From: Schizochytrium sp. TIO01
Taxonomy: Eukaryota; Sar; Bigyra; Thraustochytrida; Thraustochytriidae
Length of the DNA: 64,000 bases
Assembly (NCBI GenBank): GCA_004764695.1
Contig: SMSO01000006.1
Span: 290,859-354,858, forward strand
Reading direction: 5' to 3'
Shown here: positions 37,183 to 47,584 of the stretch, piece by piece
How the letters are laid out: each line of letters starts with the position of its first letter
Position numbering within the stretch: the stretch's first letter is position 1
Notes under the pieces: generated by a model
Told to the model about the DNA's origin: nothing
The model's database searches: none
The model's input: the letters and a program-made list of their open reading frames with translations, nothing else
Translations under genes and position numbers: made by a program

Positions 37183-38904
37183 TTATGGTAAAACAGTTCG
37201 CGGAGGTTTCCAGCCAACGATACCGATATTTTCTAAATGCATGGCTGTTGCAATTGTTAAATGATCATTACCATTCGCGGCAACTAGCTGCACACCTGTG
37301 GGCAAATGCTTGTCACGAGATAATCCTGTGGGCACTGCTGTGGCCGGTACCTCCATAACATTCAAAATAGCAGTCGCAGCGCAATCCGCAAAGAACAAAA
37401 GGTTAGGTAAGGGACCGTGCAAGGGAGCTGGTGTTGGCAAGCTCGGGAAGATCAGCACACCATTGTCGCCAAGTAAATCATTCATTTCCAAACGCAAATC
37501 TGATCCCTTTGAAAGGTTTGAGAGATGTTCCTTCGGCACCAAATCTTTGAAACGCTCCACAAGTGCAAGCCCAAGAGCAGGAAACGTATGTCTTGTCCCC
37601 AGTCCGCAAGTTGCGAGCCCTTTGAAAATCTCCCATATCGGAGTCAGAACATAGCCAAGCCCTTCGGAGATGATTTCCACAAACGGCACTTCTTGGGCTT
37701 CTTGTAACATTGCTGACCAAATGTTGAATGCTCTCTTGAGCCCCTTGAATTCAACAGGATGCACCTCCACACCAAGAGATGCCTCCAAAGCTTGAACAAC
37801 CCGTTCCTGAGCTTCTTGCATAGCTGGGTCTCGAGATCGTAGCACCCCTAGAACAGTGCCAGGTTGGTCCCAAACTACATAAAACTTGAGTTTGCGCATG
37901 TCCACGCTACATGGATCAGGCCAAGACAATGACTTCATGAAAGGCCGCTGCTTAGCTAGATAGCTGACTTCATCACTTGTTGGCTCAATCAGTTCATTTG
38001 ATTCGACAGGCCCTGCCATAATACGTAACAAGGGAAATAAATCCCGAGCATACCGAGCTGTAGGTCCCAATTGGCAGTAGCTTTCAACTTTCCCATGTAC
38101 AATTGGTAATGTACGCATATTTGGAACGGCTCCGCCCGTTGGCTTGTGACCAAAAACTCCATTGTAGAGCGCAGGAATTCTTGTGCTTCCACCCACATCC
38201 GATGTCACACCAAAGGAACCACACAAAGAGGAGACCAAAGCAGAAGTACCACCGCTACTTCCTCCACACGTTCGACGTAGGTCATATGGCATATTTGTGA
38301 CACCATGCACTGGATTGCTTGACTCAAACCACATGCAAGCTTCACTAGTATTACCGCATGCCAAAATAATCGCTCCTTTGGTTAAAAGACGGTTGAGCAC
38401 TGGGTTAATTTTCTTGCCCTTTTGATGTCGACGGCCAAAAATTCCACCAGTGAAGGGAAAATCAGGATACTCAAAAACCTCTTTGCTAATGAATGGAACA
38501 CCCATCAGTTCTGGTAGTGTATTTATATTGCCATTGCTGCTGCATCGGGCAATCTCAGCATCTACCCATTGTGCCTGGCGACGTGCTGCCTCAAAGGATT
38601 GTCCTACAGCAGCATTGAGTGCTGGGTTCACTGCATTAATCTGATTAATGTAAAGGTCCACCATTTCTTCAGAGGTCACCTCTCTATTACGCAACTTCTC
38701 TGCAAGCTCCATCGTAGACCATCTTAGTCGAAGATCGCTCTCGGCGATTGCATGCACAACACCTTCATGTGCCAACCGCAAAGCTTTATCGATGCGAGCT
38801 TGCCTTAAAAGATATAGAGCAGCCACGAGGCACACCAACATCAACCCTGGATAAGAAGCGAGCACCTGAGCAGAGACATCGTCCACGCTGGGAAACTGCA
38901 CCAT
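37183..38904 (-). CDS. Fatty-acid amide hydrolase-like amidase
   Basis: This is an amidase-signature enzyme of 573 residues. I place the start at the ATG at 38,904; the open frame continues upstream only to a GTG. Numbered from that ATG, the Ser-Ser-Lys triad is Lys141 (in FISKEVFEYP), Ser216 (in GGSSGGTSA) and Ser240 (in DVGGSTRIPA). The spacings (75 and 24) equal those of mammalian FAAH (Lys142, Ser217, Ser241). A hydrophobic segment at about residues 16-35 should anchor it in a membrane. The family hydrolyses fatty-acid primary amides and N-acylethanolamines. The membrane anchor and the SKEVFEYP and GVFGHKPTGG motifs favour the FAAH type over bacterial or GatA-type amidases, but the substrate is inferred. 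No intron is seen. The nearest neighbour, on the same strand 0.9 kb upstream, is an unrelated membrane protein. Confidence 0.92.
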   Translation of the reverse strand: MVQFPSVDDVSAQVLASYPGLMLVCLVAALYLLRQARIDKALRLAHEGVVHAIAESDLRLRWSTMELAEKLRNREVTSEEMVDLYINQINAVNPALNAAVGQSFEAARRQAQWVDAEIARCSSNGNINTLPELMGVPFISKEVFEYPDFPFTGGIFGRRHQKGKKINPVLNRLLTKGAIILACGNTSEACMWFESSNPVHGVTNMPYDLRRTCGGSSGGTSALVSSLCGSFGVTSDVGGSTRIPALYNGVFGHKPTGGAVPNMRTLPIVHGKVESYCQLGPTARYARDLFPLLRIMAGPVESNELIEPTSDEVSYLAKQRPFMKSLSWPDPCSVDMRKLKFYVVWDQPGTVLGVLRSRDPAMQEAQERVVQALEASLGVEVHPVEFKGLKRAFNIWSAMLQEAQEVPFVEIISEGLGYVLTPIWEIFKGLATCGLGTRHTFPALGLALVERFKDLVPKEHLSNLSKGSDLRLEMNDLLGDNGVLIFPSLPTPAPLHGPLPNLLFFADCAATAILNVMEVPATAVPTGLSRDKHLPTGVQLVAANGNDHLTIATAMHLENIGIVGWKPPRTVLP

Positions 38905-39780
38905 TGAAATATAGGGAAGTGCCACCACACTAGACTCTAGTTTGACAACCACTACTTGAGCACAATCAACCAGCTTGAGGATCCACTGTTGATTTTAGTT
39001 TGGGATCCTGGTTTGAAGTGTTTGAAGTCTTCCCTTTGCTAAACCTGTTAGATGGCACTACCATACTCGGATGAGTCCTACATAGGTAGGTACCTAGTAC
39101 TACAGTAGCAGTTAATGGAGAGTTGAGAGCGAATGATTGAGAGCAGTCAGCTGGCGTGGAGACGGGCCTTCAAGACAGAGGTTGACACTTTGCAAGTAAT
39201 AATTCACTGGGAAGATAGTATTAAACCATAATATTATGAGCCCTTCTCAGCTTGTGCTCTTTGAAACCATGACACTGCTGGCTTTTCTACGCAAATAGCG
39301 ACAAGCACCTTCAAGGTATCAATAATACCAATTACAAATTACAGAAAGGGGAGGCTTAGATTCATGAAAATACCATGCTTGGGAAGCACAATATAATATA
39401 AGCCCCTACTACGATGTTCTTGATATAAAATTGAAGTGATGCTATCAAGGTATGTAATTGCGGCTGAAAGATATCACAAAAAGAGCAAAAGCTTCACAGC
39501 GGTTTTTATAATAAGGAAACTACGATCAGAACAATATATTTCCCTGCTAGGTTTGCGCAACCAACTTCAAACGAACCAAGGGAAATTGTAGAAACCACTG
39601 TTCATGTATGTCAAGGTAGGCTACTAAAAAGGGGAGGAGAGAAAGGAAAACACAGCAATTGGCGGTCATGCCTCGATCTTCATTTGGATTCTGCAGCTGT
39701 TCGTCCAGAACCTGCCTGTCAAGAATTGTAAAAATCCGTTATCCGAGGAGGAGATTCTCCTGGCGAGCTAGAGAAGGGAT
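38905..39780. other. Intergenic, probable amidase promoter
   Basis: This lies between two genes on the minus strand. It holds a CTAC/GTAG-rich palindromic cluster at 39,080-39,107 (AGGTAGGTACCTAGTACT), about 180 bases upstream of the amidase start. That cluster resembles words in other intergenic regions. No gene is visible. Confidence 0.55.
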
Positions 39781-40368
39781 TTACTTAGACTTGCCTGTAT
39801 CCGCGTTGTCAAGAGGCACGTGAGATCCAGCGATATAGCTTGGCGACGGGTTCTGCAGGTCCAGCAAGTCCTCTCGGGACTCCTTGATGAGCGTGGCATT
39901 ACCCCGCATGTAGCGCAAAGCAATAATGACAACCATGAGGTAGAACAAAGTCATGGGAATAAGCTCCGAGTTGATTCTACCCTGCTCAGCCAAAGCGAAT
40001 GCGAAAAAACCAATCTGTGTGGCGAGCGGAATCAAAGACATCCTGAAGAAGTTGTCACTTGTAAAGTTGTCAAAGGAACTCTCTTGCTTGTTCAACCATG
40101 CTGCCGAGAGACCGTAAAACACAGCACTAAGCGCATCAAACGCGGCAAAATCAAGATTATCTTTGTGCGCCAAAGCAGCATAAGCAGCAAAAAATACCAG
40201 AGCACAGGTCAGCCGAAAGAGAAATGTACGCCACATTAAATTAAACGCTTCCGTCTGGACATGGAGAGTTTGCAGAGGTCGGTCTGCGCGCTCAATGAAC
40301 TGTTGCTCAAAGTCGCTACGAGCTTCCTGCCGCTCCCGCCCTCCGGCCTTGCGTGACCGAAGCCCCAT
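39781..40368 (-). CDS. Small four-span membrane protein, function unknown
   Basis: The product has 195 residues. The N-terminus is basic and polar (about residues 1-45), followed by four hydrophobic segments at about 48-67, 73-92, 109-128 and 134-153, and a polar C-terminal tail with many Asp and Ser. There is no signal peptide before the first span. The reading frame is clean from an ATG at 40,368 and its composition resembles the other genes nearby. I do not recognise the family. Length and topology recall small endoplasmic-reticulum proteins such as Jagunal, but I see no diagnostic motif and do not assign it. It is transcribed away from the golgin gene, whose start is 958 bases off, so the two may share a promoter region. 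Confidence 0.75.
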   Translation of the reverse strand: MGLRSRKAGGRERQEARSDFEQQFIERADRPLQTLHVQTEAFNLMWRTFLFRLTCALVFFAAYAALAHKDNLDFAAFDALSAVFYGLSAAWLNKQESSFDNFTSDNFFRMSLIPLATQIGFFAFALAEQGRINSELIPMTLFYLMVVIIALRYMRGNATLIKESREDLLDLQNPSPSYIAGSHVPLDNADTGKSK

Positions 40369-41326
40369 CGTGCTCTCTATGGAGTCTACTTAAAGCCCCA
40401 AACTAAACAAACAAAAAACGGCAAGCTCACGAAAAGCCCTCCGTGGTTATAAATATGTTGTGCGTCAACCCTCAGTGATGCTTTGGCTGAATGAATGGAT
40501 CAAAAATCGCGTTGATCGTGCTTCTAGAGCCCTCAAAAATATATGCTCTCGTCCACGTCACTGAGCGGCAGCTGATTCTCTACTTGCAGCACAATATATT
40601 GTTTACCTTGTAAGTCAATTATTAAACTTACATAATAAACTATTCCTCCCAACAAGTGAGCTATTTTTGCGCCAAGTAGACGATTCACAAGTTCCATGCG
40701 AAAGTGGCACAAAGGGGAACTCGCAAGTAGAACAAAGAGTTTAGTCCATAGTAGCACTTGCGGATATGAATAGGCTATATGGAGAAAGTTCTAGTGTAGC
40801 CAGTATTACTGGCACTTTACCGAGAAGGGAGACGCTTTCTTTCCCTCTTACATCTCTTCTAGCATTTCTTTGCGCAGAGCTTGCTTGCTCCACCCAGATC
40901 GAAAACGCGGTACGGTGCTGGTTGAGTTTGGGAAAGAGGCAAAGGGACTGCAGGGACGCGACAAGTCCTTCTGCAGGCGTCCTTTCTTGCAGCAATTATC
41001 GCCAAAGCAACGTGTCTTCGTTCACGCCGCGGTTTTTGGCGGGCCTGTTGAGCACCATCGTACCGGTGTGTTCGAGCTTACATACAAACATAGACGTACA
41101 AATAGATCCTTCGAAGGTACAAAGGGTTTACATGGCAAGATAAGCTCTTGGGAGGACTGTACAGCTTAGGGACGCAACTGAGAGGACTCGACTCAGCGAG
41201 GACTTTTGTTGACAAAGCTTTTTCTCCCTCGAAGAGCCGTATTCAGGGTCTACAGAATTGTAAGAGTGCAATCTGAGGTCGATAAATTTTGCTTCAGGGG
41301 TGACCCTAAACTAATATTTGTCCACA
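40369..41326. other. Divergent intergenic region
   Basis: This separates the start of the membrane protein gene (-) from the start of the golgin gene (+) and should hold both promoters. An open frame of 125 codons (40,766-41,143, +) has no motif and is probably chance. Confidence 0.55.
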
Positions 41327-44300
41327 ATGAACTGGCTTGAGAGCGTGAAAAGCAACGCCCAGAAGCTGGTGGAAGAGGGCAAACAATATGCAGAAAAGAT
41401 GGAGCAGGCGCTCATGGAGGGCGAAGAGGACTCCAGCGATGATTCCAATGAAAGTGACGAAGGAGATGACGTCGACTCCAACGTTGATGATCATGAAACT
41501 CAGGGAGATCAAGGAGAAGAGCACTCTACCAAAGTTTCAAAATCTCAAAGAAAGTCGAGACCAAAAGACCGGGAACAAGACGATGACGAGGTGAGCTGGT
41601 CTGACGATGGCAATGGCGAATGGGGTGAAGAAGATGCGGATAGTATCACCAGTTCTAAAAAAGTTGACGCTGGTACGGATGAAGATCCACCAAAAGATCA
41701 TGCTCAGGCTGCAAGTAGCTCTGCAGCAGGCCTTTTTGGCTTGGTCAGCAGTGGGTTACACAATCTGTTAGACGATGAAGGGGATGAAGAGGATTCTGAA
41801 AGTGACAGCGGCCCTCAAGGAAGTGGCTGGGGTGATGCTGAAGAAAGCCTTGATGAGGGAGACGTTGAGGAGGAGAGTGGGCGCCAAAGATCATCATCTA
41901 AATCTGATGCAACTCAATCTAAGGCTGGTGGTGCTTCTCGCTCAAACCCCATGTTCAATTTTATGAACCAAATGGGACGTATGATTGCCACGGCAGATGA
42001 AGAAGAGGGTGAAGAACAAAAGACAGCACAGATGCAGCATCTCTTAACAGAAGCAGAAAATCTGAAATCGCACATGCTGCTTCTGACTGAGGAGAAGAAG
42101 TTCTTTGAACAACGGATTCGGGAATATGAGCAAGAACGGGAAACCATGGAGAAGGAAATGCAAGCTCTTCGAGACGCAAATCCCGCAGCGTCTTCTGACG
42201 TGGATACACAAGAGTCCCTGAAGAAGCTTCAAGATCAACTCCACGAAGCGCTAACCGAAGCAGCAGCTCATCAAGCAGAAATTGACACACTTCGCGCTGA
42301 ATTGGACTCTAAGCCAAACCTCGAGGCCGAGGGAAAGGGCCGCGAGCAGCTCCGCAGTGAACGCGAGGCATTTGAAGCAAGCAAAGCACGCATTGCTCAA
42401 GAAAATGCTGACTTACAAAATAAACTTTCTGAAGTTACTGAAACATCACGCTCGCAGCAAGCTGAACTGGATGATTTGCGCGCACAAGTCGAGCGATTGG
42501 TCCCACTTGCAGACAAGGCAGAGACACTGCAGCAAGAGCTTGACCAAGCCTCTGAAAATGCTGCAACTGAAAGCCATTCCCAACTTGAAGCGCTCCAAAG
42601 TGAACTTGAGGCGCTGAAAGAGAAACTAGTTCAGGCTGAACAGGCTCTTGCAGAAGCTACCCATGACGAAGAAATCGAAGATCTTCAAAGCAAACTTCAA
42701 GATGCAAATGAAAAGCTGCAGGAAGCACAAAATGCAACTGCTATGGCTAAGGAACTACAGGAACAAGCAAACGCCTATAATGAGGAAATCCATCGCCTCA
42801 CAGAGGAGCTTGAAAATACAAAAGCAGGGGGTGAGACAGAAATGGACTCTCTTCGTGAGGAATTGTCTTCAAAGAATGCAGAACTTGGTCGTCTTGCCGA
42901 GGAACTCCAATCTGCCAAGGCTGATGGTGAGACAGAAATGGGCTCTCTTCGTGAGGAATTGTCTTCAAAGAATGCAGAACTTGATCGTCTTGCCGAGGAA
43001 CTCAAATCCGCAGAGGTCGGAGGTGCGACGGAGATGGAAACACTGCGTGAGGAGTTGACCTCGAAGAATGCTGAACTTGAGCGTCTCACTGAGGAGCTTG
43101 CATCTGCGAAGACTGGCGATGATACGGAGATGGAAACGCTGCGTGACGAGCTATCTTCAAAGAATATCGAGCTTGAACGTCTTACCGATGAACTCGAATC
43201 TGCCAAGGCAGGAGGTGAGTCAGAGATGGAAAAACTGCGCGAGGAGCTATCTACGAAGAATGCCGAGCTTGAACGACTTGCCGAGGAACTCGAATCTGCC
43301 AAGGCAGGAGGTGAGTCAGAGATGGAATCACTGCGCGAGGAGCTGTCTACGAAGAATGCTGAGCTTGAACGTCTTGCCGAGGAACTCGAATCCTCCAAGG
43401 CAGGAGGTGAGTCAGAGATGGATTCACTTCGGGAGGAATTGTCAACAAAGAATGCCGAACTCGAGCGTCTCGCTGAGGAAATTGAATCAACTAAGACTGG
43501 TGGTGAGAACGAGGCAAGTTCTCTTCGTGATGAGCTTTTAAGCAAGACTACAGAGCTTGAGCGCCTCAGGGAGGAGCTTGAAAGCTCCAAACTTGGTGGA
43601 GAGAGTGAATTAGCCACTCTTCGTGGAGAGCTTGCTAGCAAGTCTTCCGAGCTTGATCGCCTGATTGAGGAGCTCGAGACCACAAAAGCTGGTGGCGAAA
43701 GCGAGGCTTTGTCACTCCGTGAAGAACTGGCCAATAAAGATGCCGAACTTGAGAAGCTTCTTACAGAACTTGAGACCACCAAGGAACAGCGCGAAAGCGA
43801 GGTTGAATCAATGCGAGGTACTTTTGAGTCTAGAACGGCTGAATTGGAGCAACGCGAAAAGGAGCTCGAGCGCGAGCTAGCAACTCAGTCTGAGGTCCTT
43901 CACGACGCTCAAGAAGCGCTCACGATTGCCCGCTCCAGCGGAGACGAAGAACTCATATCTCTCCGTACAATGCTTGATGAAAAGAACCATGAGTTGCGCG
44001 AAGCCCAAGAGTCGTCTGAATTGCGAGCTTCCGAGGTAACTGATCTTCGAGCACAACTTGAGCAAGTTCGCGTCAGCCTTGAGCAGTCGACAGAGGAACA
44101 GCAAAAGACTCGCGAGGATGCTAGTGCTGAGACAGCAAAATTACAGGAGCGTCTCGAAGAAGTTGAAACCAAACTGGCAGCTGCACAGACTGATGTTGCA
44201 GAGGCCGAACACCTCCGTGAGCAATTCGATGAGTTGCGCAAAAAGTATGGCAAGGGAGAACATGGGAAGGCTCTCGTCGATCATGTCGAACGTCTCGCTG

Positions 44301-47300
44301 AAGAGCGTCTCAAGGGATATCTTGCTGCCCGTGGACTTGTACAAGACCAGGACGATGAAGACGAAGATGCCGAGGCTGCCTTGGACCGAGGTCTTGCCGC
44401 AGATCGTAGCAAGCTCATATCCTTGGAGGCAGAGCTTGAAAGTGCGCGTACAACTCTAGAGGAGTCTTGGCGTAACCTGGAAAATGAACAAGCTAAACAC
44501 GAAGCCAAGGAACAAGAGCTTGTGCAAGCGCAAAAGCATATCGAAGAGCTACAAGTGAGCCAAGCTAATTTGCAGGCCACAACACAAAAGGAACTTGAAG
44601 AAGCTTTACAAAAAGTCAAAGATTTGGAGCAGGAGCTTGAAACTGGAAAATCATCTCGGGAATCAGAAGCTGGCCAACTGCAGGAAGCCGAACAGAGTCT
44701 GGAGGTACTCCGTGTGGATCTCAACAAGGCACAGGAATACTCAAAGGGTGTTGAAGAGAAGATGGCGAAGCTCAAGGGACAGTACCTTGAACTGTTACGC
44801 AGCCGGTCAAGCGAAAAGGATGAGACTTCATCTGCACTTTCCGATAAAAGTGAACAATTGGAGGCTGCTCTTGCAGATTTGAAGAAGGCCAGCGATGATT
44901 TGGAGGCCTTGCAAACAGCAAAGGATACAGCTGAAGAAAGGCTCAGAGTTCTGGAGAAGGCAAATGTAGACGCGTTGGAGGCTGCTGAATCCGACCAAGC
45001 AAACATTCAAGCAGAATTGGAAGAAGTCCGAGCGGCTTTGAACAGTGAACGTCAGGCTTGGGAGGCAAAGGAGGCTGAACTAGAAGCCAAGATCTCTGCT
45101 CAAGAATCTCAAGATGAGAGTCACCAACAGGTTGTACAGGCGGAGCTTGACGATTTGCGTGCAGCAAACAACAAGCTGAAGGAAGAATTAGAGACCAAAG
45201 AGACCGAATTTAAGGCCAAAGTCTCAGAGCAAGAATCCCAGGCTGAGTCAGACAAGCAATCTCTACTAAGCGAGCTTGAAGAAGCTCGTGTGCAGCTTCA
45301 GAAGGCTACTGAAGAGTGGGAGTCGAAATTGGCAAAACTTGAAGCCAGCTCTGCGGCACAAGGAGAACAGGTCGAAGCTGGCAAGCAAGCTTTGCAAACT
45401 GAACTTGAAGACATCCGATCAGCTTACGAGAGAGACAAGAGCAAGTGGGAGTCCAAGGAGGTTGACTGGGAAAACAATATGTCAGATCAAATATCCGCTA
45501 TGGACAACGAGAAGCAGGCACTGGAGGCAGAGCTAGAGCAGCTGCGCTCCAGCCATTCACAAGCTGTTGCTGAGTGGGAATCTAAGGAAGCTGACTGGAA
45601 TACACGTATTTCAGAGCGCGACTCTGAGACTAAAGATAAGTTGCAAGCTGCAGAGACGGAGCTAGAGGAACTTCGGAAATTGCCCGAGCTTCTTGAGGGC
45701 GAAAAGGCTCGCGCGCAGAGCGCAGAAGAACAAGCGTCAGAACTTGAAGGAAAACTTGAGCAAGCTTTGAACTCCAAGAATGACGAGGTGGAGTCGCTCG
45801 AGACAAAGCTTGAGTCGCTGCGCCAGGAGCTTGAGAAGACCCAAGGTGAACGTGAGGAATTGGAGACATCTAGTGCACAGGCCTGGCAAGAGGAAAAAAC
45901 TGCTTTGATGGCGGAGTTGGACGCAACCAAAGAAAAGGTTCAAGATCTTGAACGAATGCAACGCGAGCTTGCAGAAGCTCATGAAACGTTTGCGGAAGAG
46001 CGTGCTGCTCTCCAACATGAGCTGGCTGAGAAGGAGACATCTTTGGCCAATCTCGCCGACGCAAAAGAGGAGCTTCTCGCTCTCAAACAGCAAAGCCAAT
46101 CTGACCTTGCAGCCCTTGAAGACGAGATTTCCGTTTTAAAGGCCGCTGTTGATCGCGCAGAGGAGCGTGCGAGCGTGTCTGCAGAAGAGCGCGTCGCTGA
46201 ACTAGAGGCTGTGAATGCAGAACACAACGCCGAGGTCAGCAAGCTCCGAAGCGAACTTGCTGAGATCAAGAGTGCTGGTAAGAAGCAAAAGCTGCATACC
46301 GAAACACGTGTGCAAGAGTTAAACGAGAAGCACGCTCAAGAGCTTGCTGAGATGGAGGCCCGTCTTTCGACCGCGCACGCTACTGAAGCAGCCGAAACCC
46401 AGGCCCGCATTCAGGAGTTTGAGTCTAAACTCAAAGAAAGTGAGACTAAACTGCAAGAGAGCTCCGCTCGCGTACAGGAACTTGAAGATGCCCTTTCTAA
46501 GGCGCGTAGTGAGAGTGAAGAATTAGCGCGTAGTGAGAGTGAAGCCTTGGAGGCCAAGTTGCGTGGGGAGTTGAACGAAGCTGTGGCCAAAGCCGCGGAA
46601 GAGGCACGCGAGGCTGCTCAAGCTGAGGCCGAAGCTGAAGCGGCGACTTCTACCGGCGAATTGCAAAAGTACAAACGCAAGGCACAGGCTGCAATGAAGG
46701 CTTCACAAGCCAAGCTCAAGGCTCGCGATGAACAGATTGCCAAGTTGTCCCAAGATCTTTCGACTGCCCGTCAGCAGATAATTGATCTTGAGCGAGAACC
46801 TGTCGAGCGTGTCGTAGTGAAGGAAATTCACACAGACACACCTGCACAGGCAGCAGCACCTGGTCCTGATGTCATTGCTCTCGAGGCAGAAAAGGCTAAG
46901 CTAGAGGAAGCACTTGAGGCGGAGCGTGCGGCAGCCGAGGCAGCACGCACGGAGGTCTTAACAATTCAAGCTCAGCTCCAAGCCCAAGCCGAGGATTTGC
47001 AGTCCTTGCGTGAGCTAGCCCAAGAACAGGGAAGCGTGGCACAGAGCAACCAAGCTCAAGCTGAAGCAGAAAGGCAGCGCTGGCGTTCTGATATGGAGGC
47101 CGCATTGCAGAATGAACGACAAGAACATGCTCGTGCCCTGGCTGATTTACGTACAAACTTACAGAGTGCCCAGGAGGAAGCCGCTCGTCACCGCTCAGAA
47201 GCCGAGTCTCTGCGAGCAGAGAAGCAACATCGAATGTCAGAACTTGTGCTTAACGTTATTGAAGAGCCGACTTCTCGGAGCTCTACTCCACCTGTTGCCA

Positions 47301-47584
47301 CAGAGAGAATCAAAAGAAAATCTTCTCTTAGTGGTGCAGGTAGCATCACCAATGATCCAGAAATGGGGATGCCACTGCCGCGTCTTGCTTCCTCGAAATT
47401 ACACCCGAGCCCGATGCCCCCTCTTAAATCTTTGCTTCGCCGTCGCGAGGTAATTGTTGCTCTCGTTTATGTTGCTATTATTCACCTTGCAATGATGTCA
47501 ATGTACCGAAGCTGCATTGCTTCGAGTGGAGCACTTGCAGATATTGGCAACGATGACCTCATTCTTGACGATAACAGTCTTTAA
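41327..47584 (+). CDS. Golgin-84-like coiled-coil protein with C-terminal membrane anchor
   Basis: The product has 2,085 residues from the ATG at 41,327; the frame is open slightly further upstream, but only to a TTG. The N-terminus (MNWLESVKSNAQKL, then VEEGKQYAEKMEQAL) resembles the start of golgin-84 and TMF-type golgins. Residues about 30-230 are very acidic and Ser-rich. From about 230 to 1,970 the protein is almost continuous coiled coil rich in Glu, Leu, Lys, Ala and Gln, including eleven 32-residue repeats (about 503-854). A Ser/Pro linker leads to a single hydrophobic segment at about 2,042-2,060, after LKSLLRRRE and containing ALVYVAIIHL, like the tail anchor of golgin-84 with its LLHLW-type motif. 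A Golgi vesicle tether is the likely role. The length exceeds golgin-84 (about 730 residues) and is nearer giantin. Long coiled coils mimic one another, so the exact orthology is uncertain. Confidence 0.82.
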   Translation: MNWLESVKSNAQKLVEEGKQYAEKMEQALMEGEEDSSDDSNESDEGDDVDSNVDDHETQGDQGEEHSTKVSKSQRKSRPKDREQDDDEVSWSDDGNGEWGEEDADSITSSKKVDAGTDEDPPKDHAQAASSSAAGLFGLVSSGLHNLLDDEGDEEDSESDSGPQGSGWGDAEESLDEGDVEEESGRQRSSSKSDATQSKAGGASRSNPMFNFMNQMGRMIATADEEEGEEQKTAQMQHLLTEAENLKSHMLLLTEEKKFFEQRIREYEQERETMEKEMQALRDANPAASSDVDTQESLKKLQDQLHEALTEAAAHQAEIDTLRAELDSKPNLEAEGKGREQLRSEREAFEASKARIAQENADLQNKLSEVTETSRSQQAELDDLRAQVERLVPLADKAETLQQELDQASENAATESHSQLEALQSELEALKEKLVQAEQALAEATHDEEIEDLQSKLQDANEKLQEAQNATAMAKELQEQANAYNEEIHRLTEELENTKAGGETEMDSLREELSSKNAELGRLAEELQSAKADGETEMGSLREELSSKNAELDRLAEELKSAEVGGATEMETLREELTSKNAELERLTEELASAKTGDDTEMETLRDELSSKNIELERLTDELESAKAGGESEMEKLREELSTKNAELERLAEELESAKAGGESEMESLREELSTKNAELERLAEELESSKAGGESEMDSLREELSTKNAELERLAEEIESTKTGGENEASSLRDELLSKTTELERLREELESSKLGGESELATLRGELASKSSELDRLIEELETTKAGGESEALSLREELANKDAELEKLLTELETTKEQRESEVESMRGTFESRTAELEQREKELERELATQSEVLHDAQEALTIARSSGDEELISLRTMLDEKNHELREAQESSELRASEVTDLRAQLEQVRVSLEQSTEEQQKTREDASAETAKLQERLEEVETKLAAAQTDVAEAEHLREQFDELRKKYGKGEHGKALVDHVERLAEERLKGYLAARGLVQDQDDEDEDAEAALDRGLAADRSKLISLEAELESARTTLEESWRNLENEQAKHEAKEQELVQAQKHIEELQVSQANLQATTQKELEEALQKVKDLEQELETGKSSRESEAGQLQEAEQSLEVLRVDLNKAQEYSKGVEEKMAKLKGQYLELLRSRSSEKDETSSALSDKSEQLEAALADLKKASDDLEALQTAKDTAEERLRVLEKANVDALEAAESDQANIQAELEEVRAALNSERQAWEAKEAELEAKISAQESQDESHQQVVQAELDDLRAANNKLKEELETKETEFKAKVSEQESQAESDKQSLLSELEEARVQLQKATEEWESKLAKLEASSAAQGEQVEAGKQALQTELEDIRSAYERDKSKWESKEVDWENNMSDQISAMDNEKQALEAELEQLRSSHSQAVAEWESKEADWNTRISERDSETKDKLQAAETELEELRKLPELLEGEKARAQSAEEQASELEGKLEQALNSKNDEVESLETKLESLRQELEKTQGEREELETSSAQAWQEEKTALMAELDATKEKVQDLERMQRELAEAHETFAEERAALQHELAEKETSLANLADAKEELLALKQQSQSDLAALEDEISVLKAAVDRAEERASVSAEERVAELEAVNAEHNAEVSKLRSELAEIKSAGKKQKLHTETRVQELNEKHAQELAEMEARLSTAHATEAAETQARIQEFESKLKESETKLQESSARVQELEDALSKARSESEELARSESEALEAKLRGELNEAVAKAAEEAREAAQAEAEAEAATSTGELQKYKRKAQAAMKASQAKLKARDEQIAKLSQDLSTARQQIIDLEREPVERVVVKEIHTDTPAQAAAPGPDVIALEAEKAKLEEALEAERAAAEAARTEVLTIQAQLQAQAEDLQSLRELAQEQGSVAQSNQAQAEAERQRWRSDMEAALQNERQEHARALADLRTNLQSAQEEAARHRSEAESLRAEKQHRMSELVLNVIEEPTSRSSTPPVATERIKRKSSLSGAGSITNDPEMGMPLPRLASSKLHPSPMPPLKSLLRRREVIVALVYVAIIHLAMMSMYRSCIASSGALADIGNDDLILDDNSL
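42833..43888 (+). repeat. Eleven 96-bp in-frame repeats in the golgin
   Basis: The unit is 96 bases (32 codons) and follows a pattern like E-x-E-M-x-S-L-R-E-E-L-S-x-K-N-A-E-L-x-R-L. The first unit begins at 42,833 and the second at 42,929. The middle copies are the most alike and the last two or three have diverged, as expected if unequal exchange works mainly in the centre. A 32-residue period equals three heptads plus one hendecad, which keeps the coiled coil continuous. Confidence 0.93.

Noticed and set aside
42775-43782. Minus-strand ORF of 335 codons, rich in Ser, Arg and Ala
   Set aside because: It lies antisense to the golgin repeats. Biased Glu/Leu codons on the plus strand keep this frame open, and it shows only the mirrored repeat, no independent motif.
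44281-45006. Minus-strand ORF of 241 codons, Ser/Cys-rich
   Set aside because: It is a shadow of the golgin coiled coil, with the same cause as the other antisense frames there.
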